34,481 nt of DNA, taken from assembly GCA_002070565.1 (NCBI GenBank), contig MWDM01000018.1, positions 1 to 34,481 on the forward strand, given 5' to 3'. Below the pieces are notes generated by a model. The model did no database searches. It was not told the DNA's origin and worked only from the letters and a program-made list of their open reading frames with translations. The translations under genes and the position numbers were made by a program. This document shows, piece by piece, positions 8,621 to 17,981 of this stretch (positions are counted from its first letter, which is position 1; every line of letters starts with the position of its first letter). Origin of the DNA: Bacteroidetes bacterium ADurb.Bin139 (GTDB lineage Bacteria > Bacteroidota > Bacteroidia > Bacteroidales > UBA932).

Positions 8621-9179
8621 TCTTACAAAAATCCTGTCAGTAGGGGGGCAACCCGGGTTGTTCCGCTACCTGGCCCAAAGCAACGGGGGTGTGGTAGTCG
8701 AATCCCTTACAGATGGAAAAAGAAAATGGATGGGGCCCAGTGCCCGCATGACATCGTTGTCGGATATATCTATATATACCCAGACAGAAGAGGAATTAAA
8801 GCTTCGGGATGTTTTTGCCCGGATGAAAGAATTCCTCCTGGAAAAGGAAGCACCCGCACCAGGAAAGGAAGCGGCAGAAATGGCTGCCTTTTTTGAACAA
8901 GTCATACCGCAGTATGACAGGGACCGCTTTTATCCCTCTCACATGAAAAAGATACTGGAGTGGTACAACGTGCTCAAAGCGGCCGATGCGCTGGATTTTG
9001 AAGAAGAGGAAGCTGAGCAGGAAATAAAAGAGGCAGAAGATGTTCCGGTTTCAGAGGCTAAGGGGACAAAACCTGTTCCCAAAAGACCGGCGGCCAAAGC
9101 TGTCATTCCTGCTGTCAAAGCACCTAAACCGGCAGCAGCCAGGGCTCCCAGGCAGGTTCAGCATACAACGCAGAAATAG
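8610..9179 (+). CDS. DUF5606-type conserved protein with Ala/Pro/Lys-rich tail
   Basis: The protein is 189 aa from the ATG at 8610. The first ~60 residues (TKILSVGGQPGLFRYLAQ, VVVESLTDGKRK, SLSDISIYTQTEEELKLRDVF) match the small Bacteroidota family I know as DUF5606. A helical part follows (HMKKILEWYNVLKAADALDFE), then an acidic stretch and a low-complexity tail rich in Ala, Pro and Lys (residues ~150-189) that is probably disordered. The biochemical function is unknown. Residues of the frame upstream of 8610 lie inside coaE and were not taken. The stop TAG overlaps the GTG start of rimO by one base. Confidence 0.75.
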   Translation: MKTDLTKILSVGGQPGLFRYLAQSNGGVVVESLTDGKRKWMGPSARMTSLSDISIYTQTEEELKLRDVFARMKEFLLEKEAPAPGKEAAEMAAFFEQVIPQYDRDRFYPSHMKKILEWYNVLKAADALDFEEEEAEQEIKEAEDVPVSEAKGTKPVPKRPAAKAVIPAVKAPKPAAARAPRQVQHTTQK

Positions 9180-10522
9180 TGCAAAACAGGCGACAGATCC
9201 CACAAAGGGTATCGGTCTACACCCTGGGTTGTTCCAAAAACAGGGTGGATAGCGAACACCTCATGCGCCAGCTAAAAGCAGGCGGCTGCCAGGTCATACC
9301 CGATGCAACCACAGAAGATTTTCCTCTTGACGCCCTGGTGATCAACACCTGTGGATTCATTCACGATGCAAAGGAAGAATCAATCAATTACATCCTGGAA
9401 TCCCTTCAGGCAAAAGAGGAGGGCAGGCTGGGAGAGGTCCTTGTCATGGGTTGTTTGTCTGAACGTTACAAAAAAGAACTGGAAAAGGAAATGCCCGGTG
9501 TTGATGCTTTCTTTGGTGTGACCGACATTCCTCTGATAGCTGCACATCTTGGCGTGCCCTATGATCCGGCCCTGGCCACGGAAAGGGTTCTCTCCACCCC
9601 GGCCCACTACGCTTACCTTAAACTGAGCGAAGGCTGCGACCGCAGCTGTGCCTATTGCGCCATTCCCCTTATCCGGGGTCCGCACCGCTCGCGGCCTATG
9701 AAAGAGTTGCTTGCCGAGGCCGGTCACCTGGCCTTACAGGGAGTCAGGGAACTGAACCTGGTGGCACAGGATACCAGCTTTTACGGGCTGGACCTGACCG
9801 GGAAGAGGGAACTCGCCACGCTCATGGAAGGTCTTTGCCTTATTGACGGCATTGACCGCATACGGCTGCTTTACACCTACCCGCAGGGTTTCCCCCTGGA
9901 CGTGCTCCGCCTCATGGCCCGCGAACCCAAAATCTGCCAATATGTTGATATTCCCCTTCAACACATATCAGACAAGGTACTCAAAGCTATGCGCAGGAAT
10001 ACGACAAAAGCGGAAACCCTCAGATTAATAGAAGATTTTCGTACATTCGTACCGGGCTTATGCCTTCGCACGACCCTGATGGTGGGACATCCTGGTGAAG
10101 ACGAACAGGCATTCCAGGAATTGCTTGACTTTGTGAAGGAAGCACGGTTTGAAAGGATGGGCGCTTTTACTTACTCGCGTGAAGAAGGCACTTATGGAGC
10201 TAAACACCTTAAAGACCACGTTCCTGCCGGAATCAAGCGCGAGCGTTACGAAAGGCTCATGGAATTGCAGAAAGGCAACTCGCTTGCCTATAACCGGTCA
10301 CGGGTAGGATCTGTATGTAGCGTTCTTTCAGATTATCTGGTCATCCCGGAAGGTAGAACCAGGAAACCAACAGTTTTGGGGAGAACGCAATACGAAGCAC
10401 CCGAGGTGGACGGATATGTGATCCTGGAAAACGCCGGAGGCATCGTTCCGGGCTCTATAGTAAAAGCCCGCATAACCAAAGCAGATGAATACGATCTGCA
10501 TGCACAACTGATAGATCAATAA
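9179..10522 (+). CDS. rimO: Ribosomal protein S12 methylthiotransferase RimO
   Basis: RimO is a radical-SAM enzyme that adds a methylthio group to the conserved aspartate of ribosomal protein S12. All expected parts are present in 447 aa: an N-terminal UPF0004 domain with cysteines C18 (YTLGCSKNRVDSE), C58 (INTCGF) and C92 (VMGCLSE) for the auxiliary cluster; the radical-SAM cluster C156-x3-C160-x2-C163 (SEGCDRSCAYCAIP); and a C-terminal TRAM domain (VDGYVILENAGGIVPGSIVKARI). YVDIPLQHISDKVLKAMRR is typical. The start is GTG at 9179, overlapping the previous stop by one base; the next in-frame ATG would remove C18, which supports the GTG. Confidence 0.95.
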   Translation: MQNRRQIPQRVSVYTLGCSKNRVDSEHLMRQLKAGGCQVIPDATTEDFPLDALVINTCGFIHDAKEESINYILESLQAKEEGRLGEVLVMGCLSERYKKELEKEMPGVDAFFGVTDIPLIAAHLGVPYDPALATERVLSTPAHYAYLKLSEGCDRSCAYCAIPLIRGPHRSRPMKELLAEAGHLALQGVRELNLVAQDTSFYGLDLTGKRELATLMEGLCLIDGIDRIRLLYTYPQGFPLDVLRLMAREPKICQYVDIPLQHISDKVLKAMRRNTTKAETLRLIEDFRTFVPGLCLRTTLMVGHPGEDEQAFQELLDFVKEARFERMGAFTYSREEGTYGAKHLKDHVPAGIKRERYERLMELQKGNSLAYNRSRVGSVCSVLSDYLVIPEGRTRKPTVLGRTQYEAPEVDGYVILENAGGIVPGSIVKARITKADEYDLHAQLIDQ

Positions 10523-10539
10523 TTAATAAATTTGTAACC

Positions 10540-11286
10540 ATGCAATTACTCAAAGACAAGAAAGTGTTGATTACCGGAGCCGCCCGCGGCATTGGCAAAG
10601 CCGTGGCATTGGGCATGGCAGCGCAGGGCGCCGACATTGCCTTTACCGATCTAAAAATTGATGACCAGGTAAAAGAAACCATGAATCAGATAGAAGCCTT
10701 CGGAGTCAGGGCCGTCGCCTATGCTTCGGACGCTGCCTCGTTTGATCAGGCACACCAGGTAGTAAGCCAGGCCGTACAAGAGCTGGGGCGGATAGACGTC
10801 CTGGTCAACAACGCCGGCATAACACGTGACACATTGATCCTTCGCATGAGTGAACAGCAATGGGACATGGTCATCCAGGTCAACCTGAAATCTGCATTCA
10901 ACTTTATTCATGCCCTGGCCCCCCTGATGGTAAAACAAAAAGGCGGCAGCATAATCAATATGAGTTCTGTAGTTGGCCTTTCCGGAAATGTAGGCCAGGC
11001 AAACTATTCGGCATCTAAAGCCGGTTTGATTGCCCTTACCAAATCCGTAGCCAAAGAATTGGGCCCCAGGGGGATTCGTGCCAATGCCATAGCCCCGGGC
11101 TTCATTATCAGCGACATGACCGATCAATTATCCGAAGCTGTCCGCAAAGCATGGACAGATACCATTCCCCTGCGCAGGGGGGGTACACCGCAGGAAGTTG
11201 CCAACGTGTGCATATTCCTGGCATCGGAACTGTCTTCTTTTGTAAGCGGACAGGTTATTCCCGTATGCGGCGGGATGTATACATAA
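10540..11286 (+). CDS. fabG: 3-oxoacyl-ACP reductase FabG-like short-chain dehydrogenase
   Basis: FabG reduces beta-ketoacyl-ACP with NADPH during fatty acid elongation. The 248-residue protein is a classical short-chain dehydrogenase: TGAARGIGKAVA (dinucleotide-binding glycine motif), NNAGITRDTLILRM, INMSSVVGLSGNVGQANYSASKAG with catalytic Tyr156 and Lys160, and RANAIAPGFIISDMT. The NAGITRD and GNVGQANY wording is characteristic of FabG rather than other reductases, but no other fatty-acid gene is nearby, so a related reductase role cannot be excluded. It follows rimO by 17 bases. Confidence 0.85.
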   Translation: MQLLKDKKVLITGAARGIGKAVALGMAAQGADIAFTDLKIDDQVKETMNQIEAFGVRAVAYASDAASFDQAHQVVSQAVQELGRIDVLVNNAGITRDTLILRMSEQQWDMVIQVNLKSAFNFIHALAPLMVKQKGGSIINMSSVVGLSGNVGQANYSASKAGLIALTKSVAKELGPRGIRANAIAPGFIISDMTDQLSEAVRKAWTDTIPLRRGGTPQEVANVCIFLASELSSFVSGQVIPVCGGMYT

Positions 11287-11303
11287 ATTTAAATAACGAT
11301 CAA

Positions 11304-12230
11304 ATGAAAGCCATACGTACAACGGGTCTGCTGGCCATGCTACTGCTGGCAGGAGCATGCGGCCCCATGATTAACATCCTGGAAGTAGACGTGAGGCTGC
11401 CTGCCACACGTCCTCTGAACCTTGCCGGAAGGGAAATGGCAGTATTTATTCCCCGCTACGATTCGGTTTCACTTACCGATTCTGTTTTGTTAAACCGCTT
11501 TGCCCAGGCATTAGCAGACGGGCTTTCGGTGCAGGCACGCCTGTCCAAAGGCTCGGTACCCTTGTTCACCCATTATTCAGGTACCGAGGCACTCGGCACC
11601 CTGGACCAGCCCGATTATGTTCACCGTCTGGCCCTGGAAACGGAAACAGACCTGGTCTTCATGGTGGATAGTGTGACCATAGGCTCATTCCAGGTAAACG
11701 AGCTTTCACTCCTGCTGGCTCCCATTCAGGCTGTGGTACGCGTTTACGATGTAGAAAAGGTGCGCTTTACCCAATACATTCCCATCAGGGATACCGCTGC
11801 CTGGGACTTGGGAGACTATGCAAACCAGGAAGAAGTGACGATCCCCAAAAGTGCCTTTGTAGACTTGCAGAGAGCCGCCGTTTTCATTGGCGAAAGTACT
11901 GCACGTTCCTTCATGGATCAGTGGGAGTCACAGGACAGGGTAATTTTTGTGTACGACAAATTTAAATGGAACCTTGCTTATGATTACGCCTTGGGCTTTG
12001 AGTGGGATAAAGCCATGGAGATCTGGATGAATCTGACAAAATCTAACAGCGCAAAGGAAGCATCTTGTGCCGCTTTTAACATGGCCGTTGCCTGTGAGAT
12101 GCAGGGTAACTTTGAATTGGCCGAAAAATGGCTGGCTCTGTCACAAAAAACCTATGATCTGCCCGAAGCCGGGTATTACAAAGAACTTCTGCAGGAACGG
12201 ACAAAACAAAAACAAAAACTGCTGCTTTGA
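11304..12230 (+). CDS. DUF6340-like lipoprotein with C-terminal TPR-like helices
   Basis: The chosen ATG at 11304 gives a 308-residue protein with a signal peptide and lipobox (LLLAGAC, cysteine at residue 19), so it is probably an outer- or inner-membrane lipoprotein. The middle part has the pattern of a Bacteroidota lipoprotein family I associate with DUF6340 (LETETDLVFMVDSVTI, AVVRVYDVEKVRFTQYIPIRDTAAWDL). The C-terminal ~80 residues (YDYALGFEWDKAMEIWMNL, AAFNMAVACEMQGNFELAEKWLALS) read as TPR-like helical pairs. No enzymatic motif is visible. The family name is given with moderate confidence; function is unknown. Confidence 0.7.
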   Translation: MKAIRTTGLLAMLLLAGACGPMINILEVDVRLPATRPLNLAGREMAVFIPRYDSVSLTDSVLLNRFAQALADGLSVQARLSKGSVPLFTHYSGTEALGTLDQPDYVHRLALETETDLVFMVDSVTIGSFQVNELSLLLAPIQAVVRVYDVEKVRFTQYIPIRDTAAWDLGDYANQEEVTIPKSAFVDLQRAAVFIGESTARSFMDQWESQDRVIFVYDKFKWNLAYDYALGFEWDKAMEIWMNLTKSNSAKEASCAAFNMAVACEMQGNFELAEKWLALSQKTYDLPEAGYYKELLQERTKQKQKLLL

Positions 12231-12256
12231 AAGTACAGGCATCCACTCCAAAGCCC

Positions 12257-15211
12257 ATGCAATTTTTCAGCCCGGATTACACACAGTTAATGGAAAAGCG
12301 TATACGGCGTATCCTTATGATATGCAGTAGTTACGACGCTTACATACTGGAAGAGGACGGACAAATTGACGTGCAGATTCAAAAAGAATACAGTGAGCTG
12401 AATATTAGCAATCCGCCTTCTTTTTCCTGGGTAACCACCTCTGAAGAAGCCCGCACGTTGCTTAATAACGGAGTAGATTTTGACCTGATCATCTGCATGT
12501 TCAACATTGGCGATATGGACGTATTCAGTTTTGCCCGCCATTTACGTGAAGAAGGTTCAGATACGCCCATAGTGCTTATGTCCAACTATTCCAGGGAATT
12601 CAAAAACCGCATAGAACAGGAGGACTGCTCTGCCATCAATTATATATTCAGCTGGCACGGGAACGCAGACCTCATCCTGGCCATAGTCAAACTCCTGGAA
12701 GACACTATGAATGCAGAGGAAGACATCCTGCATTCCGGCGTACAATGTATCTTGCTGGTAGAAGACTCGGTACGGTATTATTCCACTTATCTGCCTGCCA
12801 TTTACAAACTTGTATTGAAACAAAGTGCAGAGTTTTTGAAAGAAACGCTCAACGACCAGCAGCAAAAAACAAGGAAACGAGCCCGTCCCAAAATATTCCT
12901 GGCCACCAATTACGAAGACGCTGTGGCTTATTACGAAAAATACAAGAACAACTTACTGGGAGTTATTTCAGACGTAGGTTTTCTACTGCGCAAGAACGAT
13001 CCGCCCAACACCGAAAAGCTGGACGCTGGGATTGATCTGTGCCGTATGATTCGCGAAGACGATCCCCAGATGCCCATCCTGCTTCAGTCTTCACAGCAAA
13101 GTATGCGCCAGGTGGCCCGGGATCTTGGGGTAGGTTTTATCATGAAAGATTCAAAAGCCCTGCTGATGGAACTGAGCGAATACATAGGCGAAGAATTCGC
13201 TTTCGGTGATTTCGTGGTGCGCAACCTGATTACTGGTGAAGAGATCGCAAGGGCCAAGAACCTTAAGGAACTGCAATCGCTTATACGTCATATTCCTGAC
13301 AAGGAATTGCTTTACCACACTTCCCGCAATCGCCTATCCAAGTGGCTGTTTGCCAGGGGGCTCTTTACCCTGGCCCGGGCCATCAGGGATGTTACTCCCG
13401 GTGATTTTGACAACGTAAGCAAATTGCGCGAATTCATAGTCCGGCTCATCAAGGAATACCGTGTGATTAACGGACAGGGCGTCATTGCTCGTTTTGACAG
13501 GGAGACCTACAACCGTTACATTACTTTTGCCAGGGCAGGAGAAGGATCACTTGGCGGGAAAGCACGTGGGCTGGCCTTCCTTAACAGGTTGCTGGTCAAA
13601 TACAACCTGGCGCACAAATACAAAGGACTACTAATCACCATTCCGCAGACACTGGTCCTGGCAGCCGATTATTTTGACACTTTCATCCAGGACAATGGCT
13701 TGCGTTATGTGGTCAACACAGATGGTATTACAGATGACGAAATCCTTTCTGAATTTGTCAGTTCACGCCTGCCCATTGAAATGCAGGAACAATTGATGGC
13801 CTTTCTGGAGAAAGTCGACAAACCGCTGGCCGTACGCTCCAGTTCTAAATTGGAAGATTCTCTTTTCCAGCCGTTTGCCGGAATTTACTCTACCTATATG
13901 CTCCCTTTAACCGGCAATAAAGACCAGATGCTCCGCCTGCTGGGCAAAGCCATCAAAAGCGTGTATGCGTCTGTTTTCTTTGCAGCCAGCAGGAATTATA
14001 TTCAGACCACGGCTAATTTGCTGAGCGAGGAAAAAATGGCCCTTGTCATCCAAACACTTTGCGGATCGGAGGATAACGGGTATTTCTTTCCCACTATTTC
14101 TGGACTTGCAAGATCGGTCAATCATTATCCCATTGGTCATGAAAAGCCGGAGGACGGTGTCGTGAATATGGCTTTCGGATTGGGAAAGCTTGTGGTCGAA
14201 GGAGGCAGAGTCCTGCGTTTTTCCCCCCGATATCCCCGCAACGTACTTCAAACCATGAATCCTAAAAGCGCGCTGAGTCAAACACAGAACATCATGTATG
14301 CGCTAAACCTGCGCCCCGAGCAATTTAAAACCTCGATCGACGATGGGGTGAACATCCAAAAATTCACCATTGCCCAGGCCTCGGCTTTTCGCAACATCAG
14401 CCATGTGGCCTCTACCTGGGATATGGACAACGACATGCTGGTGCCCGGAGCGCACGGCAAGGGAAGGAGGGTGATCACCTTTGATAATATCCTGCAAAGC
14501 GACACCATCCCGCTGGCGGTTCTGCTGTCAGAATTTCTGGAAATCTGCCGCAACGAAATGCAGTGTCACGTAGAGATAGAATTTGCGGTAGACATGGATG
14601 TGCCTCCCGGCAGCGACGCGGTATTTAACCTGCTCCAGGTGCGTCCCATTACCGATTACGTGAATCACAACAATTTTGACTGGAGTGCGGCAGATCCCGG
14701 ATCGTCTATAGTCTATTCCGAAAAAGCGCTGGGTCCCGGTAACATAGAAGGTGTCACCGATGTGATATACGTTCGCACCGATCTGTTTGACAACCGTAAT
14801 ACCATTGCCATGGCACAGGTACTGGAACAAATCAACCGCACAATGAAGCAGGAAGGCAGGACATACGTGCTGGCAGGCCCGGGGAGATGGGGTTCGTCCG
14901 ATCCCTGGCTGGGTATTCCCATCAACTGGAACAATATATCCGAAGCCCGGGTCATTGTTGAATGCAGCCTGCAAAATTACCAGGTGGATCCCAGCGAAGG
15001 AACCCATTTTTTCCACAACCTGACCTCACTGGGAGTGGGTTATATGAACGTCAAGCCCTTCCGTGGTGAAGGAGTCTTCAACGAAACTTTCCTGAACAGG
15101 ATGCCGGCATGGTTCGAGGGTGACGCCATCAGGGCAGTCAGGTTCCCCGGAGAACTGGTCATTAATGCCGACGGCAGGCTGGGAAAAGGGATCGTACAGA
15201 TCAATACATAG
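12257..15211 (+). CDS. Receiver-domain fusion with PEP/pyruvate-type ATP-binding domain
   Basis: This 984-residue protein (ATG 12257) has three parts. Residues ~18-155 resemble a receiver domain, but the phosphoacceptor position is Met81 (DLIICMFNIGDMD). Residues ~165-320 form a second receiver with VEDS near its start, Asp239 at the acceptor site (VISDVGF), LLQSS and IMKDS, so it looks competent. Residues ~425-800 match the N-terminal ATP/PEP-binding domain of pyruvate phosphate dikinase and PEP synthase (GSLGGKA at 430-436, VRSSSKLEDS at 526, LLQVRPI near 793). The last ~190 residues contain PGRWGSSDPWLG at 875-886. No phosphohistidine swivel domain or PEP barrel is visible, so it is not an ordinary PEP synthase. 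A TTG start at 12227 is possible. Confidence 0.8.
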   Translation: MQFFSPDYTQLMEKRIRRILMICSSYDAYILEEDGQIDVQIQKEYSELNISNPPSFSWVTTSEEARTLLNNGVDFDLIICMFNIGDMDVFSFARHLREEGSDTPIVLMSNYSREFKNRIEQEDCSAINYIFSWHGNADLILAIVKLLEDTMNAEEDILHSGVQCILLVEDSVRYYSTYLPAIYKLVLKQSAEFLKETLNDQQQKTRKRARPKIFLATNYEDAVAYYEKYKNNLLGVISDVGFLLRKNDPPNTEKLDAGIDLCRMIREDDPQMPILLQSSQQSMRQVARDLGVGFIMKDSKALLMELSEYIGEEFAFGDFVVRNLITGEEIARAKNLKELQSLIRHIPDKELLYHTSRNRLSKWLFARGLFTLARAIRDVTPGDFDNVSKLREFIVRLIKEYRVINGQGVIARFDRETYNRYITFARAGEGSLGGKARGLAFLNRLLVKYNLAHKYKGLLITIPQTLVLAADYFDTFIQDNGLRYVVNTDGITDDEILSEFVSSRLPIEMQEQLMAFLEKVDKPLAVRSSSKLEDSLFQPFAGIYSTYMLPLTGNKDQMLRLLGKAIKSVYASVFFAASRNYIQTTANLLSEEKMALVIQTLCGSEDNGYFFPTISGLARSVNHYPIGHEKPEDGVVNMAFGLGKLVVEGGRVLRFSPRYPRNVLQTMNPKSALSQTQNIMYALNLRPEQFKTSIDDGVNIQKFTIAQASAFRNISHVASTWDMDNDMLVPGAHGKGRRVITFDNILQSDTIPLAVLLSEFLEICRNEMQCHVEIEFAVDMDVPPGSDAVFNLLQVRPITDYVNHNNFDWSAADPGSSIVYSEKALGPGNIEGVTDVIYVRTDLFDNRNTIAMAQVLEQINRTMKQEGRTYVLAGPGRWGSSDPWLGIPINWNNISEARVIVECSLQNYQVDPSEGTHFFHNLTSLGVGYMNVKPFRGEGVFNETFLNRMPAWFEGDAIRAVRFPGELVINADGRLGKGIVQINT

Positions 15212-15221
15212 AAGAATAAAA

Positions 15222-15552
15222 AAACGGAGGGCCTGTAAGCCGGGTTCTGTCCAACTCCCATCATTTATCTAAGCAGCCTACCCCCCGGCATAGAGCGGGC
15301 AGCCCTAATATTGCCGGTATACTTGGCCTTGCAGGAGATCGGTGCCTGCGTCGACGGCCGTCGCCAACCGTCACGGTGGGCTCTTACCCCGCCTTTTCAC
15401 CCTTACCCGGATCCGAAGATCCCGGCGGTTATTTTCTGTCAAGCGATCCCTGACCTTACGACCAGCTGTGATTTCCACAGGATCATGCCCTTCCCTGCCC
15501 GGACTTTCCTCCCTTCTCCGTTTGGAAAAGAGCGATGGGACAGCCCTCCGTA
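15222..15552 (-). ncRNA. rnpB: RNase P RNA (bacterial class A)
   Basis: Read on the minus strand, this is the catalytic RNA that trims tRNA 5' leaders. The conserved core GGAGGAAAGTCCGGGC lies near 15500 and the 3' block ACAGAACCCGGCTTACAGG near 15240. P1 can form between CGGAGGG (15544-15550) and CCCTCCG (15225-15231). A run of seven T residues (15218-15224, read on the minus strand) directly follows P1 and probably marks termination. The ends are approximate to a few bases. The gene fills the 394-base space between the receiver fusion and pyrG; short open frames here have no protein-like content. Confidence 0.96.
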
Positions 15553-15556
15553 ATGG

Positions 15557-15564
15557 CAAAGTTA
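15557..15564 (-). promoter_or_regulatory. Predicted -7 promoter box for rnpB
   Basis: The minus strand reads TAACTTTG, a full TAnnTTTG match. Transcription starting about six bases downstream would begin at about 15551, exactly where helix P1 begins, which supports both calls. No obvious -33 box. Confidence 0.6.
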
Positions 15565-15605
15565 AAAAAAACTCCTTACATTAGCGGTTTGAAAAAATCT
15601 GTCTT

Positions 15606-17204
15606 ATGTCTGTAAAATATGTCTTCGTAACCGGAGGTGTGACTTCTTCTTTGGGAAAAGGCACTATTGCTGCTTCTCTTGCAAAATTACTGCAAGCCAG
15701 GGGATTAAAAGTAACCATCCAAAAATTTGACCCCTATATCAATGTAGATCCCGGTACCCTGGATCCTTATGAACACGGGGAATGCTACGTTACAGAAGAC
15801 GGAGCCGAAACCGACCTGGATCTGGGTCATTATGAACGCTTTCTGGGTGTCTACACCACCCAGGCCAGTAACGTGACCACCGGCAAGATCTACCAGACAG
15901 TCATAGACAAGGAGCGCGAAGGTGCATACCTCGGCAAAACCGTTCAGGTCATTCCGCACATCACCGATGAAATCAAGCGTCGGATGCTCCTTTTGGGCAA
16001 GACCGGAAAATACGATATCATTATCACCGAAATTGGCGGTACCGTGGGCGATATTGAATCACTTCCCTTTGTAGAAGCCGTGCGGCAGTTGCAATGGGAA
16101 CTCCCCGACGAGAACTGCGCTGTAATTCACCTAACACTGGTCCCGTACCTGGCTGCTGCCAAGGAATTGAAAACCAAACCCACCCAGCACTCGGTAAGGC
16201 AGTTGCAGCAGGAAGGCGTAAATCCTGACATTATCGTATGCAGGACAGAAAAGCCGCTTCCGCTTGCCCTGCGCAGGAAAGTGGCCTTGTTTTGCAATGT
16301 CCGCCCGCATGCCGTTATTGAATCCCTTGACCAGAAGAGCATCTACGAAGTACCCCTGAACCTTAAGCGTCAGAACCTGGATGGCATTCTGCTGGATTTG
16401 CTCAACATTGAGAACAAGGTAGAACCCAACCTGGATGCCTGGAAACAATTCATTGACCGCGTTTATCATCCGGAAAATAAAATTGACATTGCCCTGGTTG
16501 GCAAATATGTAGAATTGCAGGATGCTTATAAATCCATCCTGGAATCGTTCATCCATGCCGGAGCCGCCAACAATACCCGGGTAAAAGTGCATTCCATACA
16601 AAGCGAACATATAAATCAGTGCAATGTAAATGAGAAACTGGCCGGCATGAAGGGCATATTGGTTGCCCCCGGATTCGGGCCCCGCGGGACCGATGGCAAA
16701 ATATTTGCATGCAAGTATGCCAGGGAGCACAAGATCCCGTTCCTGGGCATATGCCTGGGCATGCAGATGGCTGTTTTGGAATTTGCCAGGAACGTTGCCG
16801 GGATTTCCGGGGCAGAAAGCGTAGAGGTTGCCCCCAAAACCGAATACCCGGTGATTGACCTGATGGAAGATCAGAAACGCCTTACCATCAAAGGAGGGAC
16901 CATGAGGCTGGGAGCCTATGAGTGCAAACTGGAACGCGGGTCACTGGCATACAGAATATACGGAAAGCAAACCATCCGGGAAAGGCACCGTCACCGTTAC
17001 GAATTGAACGATTCCTTCCTGGAAACACTGGAAAAAGCCGGTATGAAGGCGACAGGAAAAAATCCCGAAACAGGGCTTATAGAAATTATTGAAATTCCGG
17101 TTCATCCCTTTTATATAGGTGTTCAGTTCCATCCGGAATATAAAAGTACCCCCGAAAAGCCGGCCCCCCTGTTTCGTGCCTTCATAGAAGCCGCCCTACG
17201 GTAA
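15606..17204 (+). CDS. pyrG: CTP synthase
   Basis: PyrG aminates UTP to CTP using glutamine and ATP. The 532-residue protein has the synthetase domain first (KYVFVTGGVTSSLGKGT, KFDPYINVDPGTLDPYEHGE, DLDLGHYERF, ITEIGGTVGDIES) and then a class I glutamine amidotransferase domain with nucleophile Cys383 in GICLGMQ and the catalytic His/Glu pair in GVQFHPEYKSTP. Length is normal. It is divergent from rnpB, and I see no exact promoter box before it; a TA-N4-TTTG sequence lies near 15584 but has the wrong spacing. Confidence 0.97.
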   Translation: MSVKYVFVTGGVTSSLGKGTIAASLAKLLQARGLKVTIQKFDPYINVDPGTLDPYEHGECYVTEDGAETDLDLGHYERFLGVYTTQASNVTTGKIYQTVIDKEREGAYLGKTVQVIPHITDEIKRRMLLLGKTGKYDIIITEIGGTVGDIESLPFVEAVRQLQWELPDENCAVIHLTLVPYLAAAKELKTKPTQHSVRQLQQEGVNPDIIVCRTEKPLPLALRRKVALFCNVRPHAVIESLDQKSIYEVPLNLKRQNLDGILLDLLNIENKVEPNLDAWKQFIDRVYHPENKIDIALVGKYVELQDAYKSILESFIHAGAANNTRVKVHSIQSEHINQCNVNEKLAGMKGILVAPGFGPRGTDGKIFACKYAREHKIPFLGICLGMQMAVLEFARNVAGISGAESVEVAPKTEYPVIDLMEDQKRLTIKGGTMRLGAYECKLERGSLAYRIYGKQTIRERHRHRYELNDSFLETLEKAGMKATGKNPETGLIEIIEIPVHPFYIGVQFHPEYKSTPEKPAPLFRAFIEAALR

Positions 17205-17224
17205 GAAGAATTGCAGAACAATTC

Positions 17225-17980
17225 ATGATAAGACAATACCTCATAAAAACACTGCTGTTCACGGCAACATTCGCTGCCACGGCCTCTGCCGTATCGCGTT
17301 ACAGCTATAAAATTGAGGACATCACACCGCATAATATCAGTGCTTATACCCAGGGTTTTTTTTATCATGAAGGTTATTTTTATGAAAGCACCGGGCAATA
17401 CGGAAATTCCATGATTGCTAAGGTGGATATTACCACCGGGAAAGTGCTCAGATCACATGCCCTGGAACGCAGTTTTTTTGGGGAAGGAGCCTGTATTCAC
17501 AACGGCCTGATCTACCAGCTTACCTGGACCCAGAAAACGTGCTTTATTTACGACGCTCAAAGTTTTAATCTGCTGGGTACAAGGCGTTACAACAGAGAAG
17601 GATGGGGGCTGACCACAGACGGTAAAAACCTGATCATGAGCGACGGAAGCTCAACGCTTTATTTCATGGACCCGGAAACCCTGCTGGACAAACGAACGGT
17701 AACAGTTACCCTAAACGGCAAAGAAGTCAGTTATTTGAACGAACTGGAATACATAGAAGGCGAAGTATGGGGCAACCTATACATGAGCGATGAAATTGTG
17801 CGCATAGACCCTGCAACGGGAAAAGTAACCGGTGTTATAGACCTGAAGGGAATCCTGCCCGTATCGTTGCGTAAACCCACTACCGATGTGCTCAACGGCA
17901 TTGCATATGATCCACAGACTAAAAGCATTTGGATAACGGGGAAATACTGGCCCCGCGTATATAAGATATCAATACATTAA
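17225..17980 (+). CDS. Secreted glutaminyl-peptide cyclotransferase (beta-propeller type)
   Basis: Glutaminyl cyclase converts N-terminal glutamine to pyroglutamate. The 251-residue protein has a signal peptide (residues ~1-22, ending ATASA) and then the repeats of the five-bladed propeller family also found in plants: NISAYTQGFFYHEGYFYESTGQYGNSMI, FFGEGACIHNGLIYQLTWTQKTCFIYD, GWGLTTDGKNLIMSDGSSTLYFMDPE, LNELEYIEGEVWGNLYMSDEIVRID and VLNGIAYDPQTKSIWITGKYWPRVYKI. It should act in the periplasm on exported proteins. Many Bacteroidota signal-peptidase-I substrates start with Gln after cleavage (the Q-rule), and the neighbouring receptor does as well. It lies 20 bases after pyrG and ends two bases before the riboswitch. 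Confidence 0.9.
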   Translation: MIRQYLIKTLLFTATFAATASAVSRYSYKIEDITPHNISAYTQGFFYHEGYFYESTGQYGNSMIAKVDITTGKVLRSHALERSFFGEGACIHNGLIYQLTWTQKTCFIYDAQSFNLLGTRRYNREGWGLTTDGKNLIMSDGSSTLYFMDPETLLDKRTVTVTLNGKEVSYLNELEYIEGEVWGNLYMSDEIVRIDPATGKVTGVIDLKGILPVSLRKPTTDVLNGIAYDPQTKSIWITGKYWPRVYKISIH

Positions 17981-17981
17981 C

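Noticed and set aside
10527..10534. TAAATTTG, a full -7 match just before fabG
   Set aside because: It ends only five bases before the ATG, so transcription would start at or after the start codon; probably chance in an AT-rich gap.
15311..15584. Short overlapping open frames between the receiver fusion and pyrG
   Set aside because: The stretch is RNase P RNA on the minus strand; the frames are Pro/Arg-rich by-products of structured RNA.
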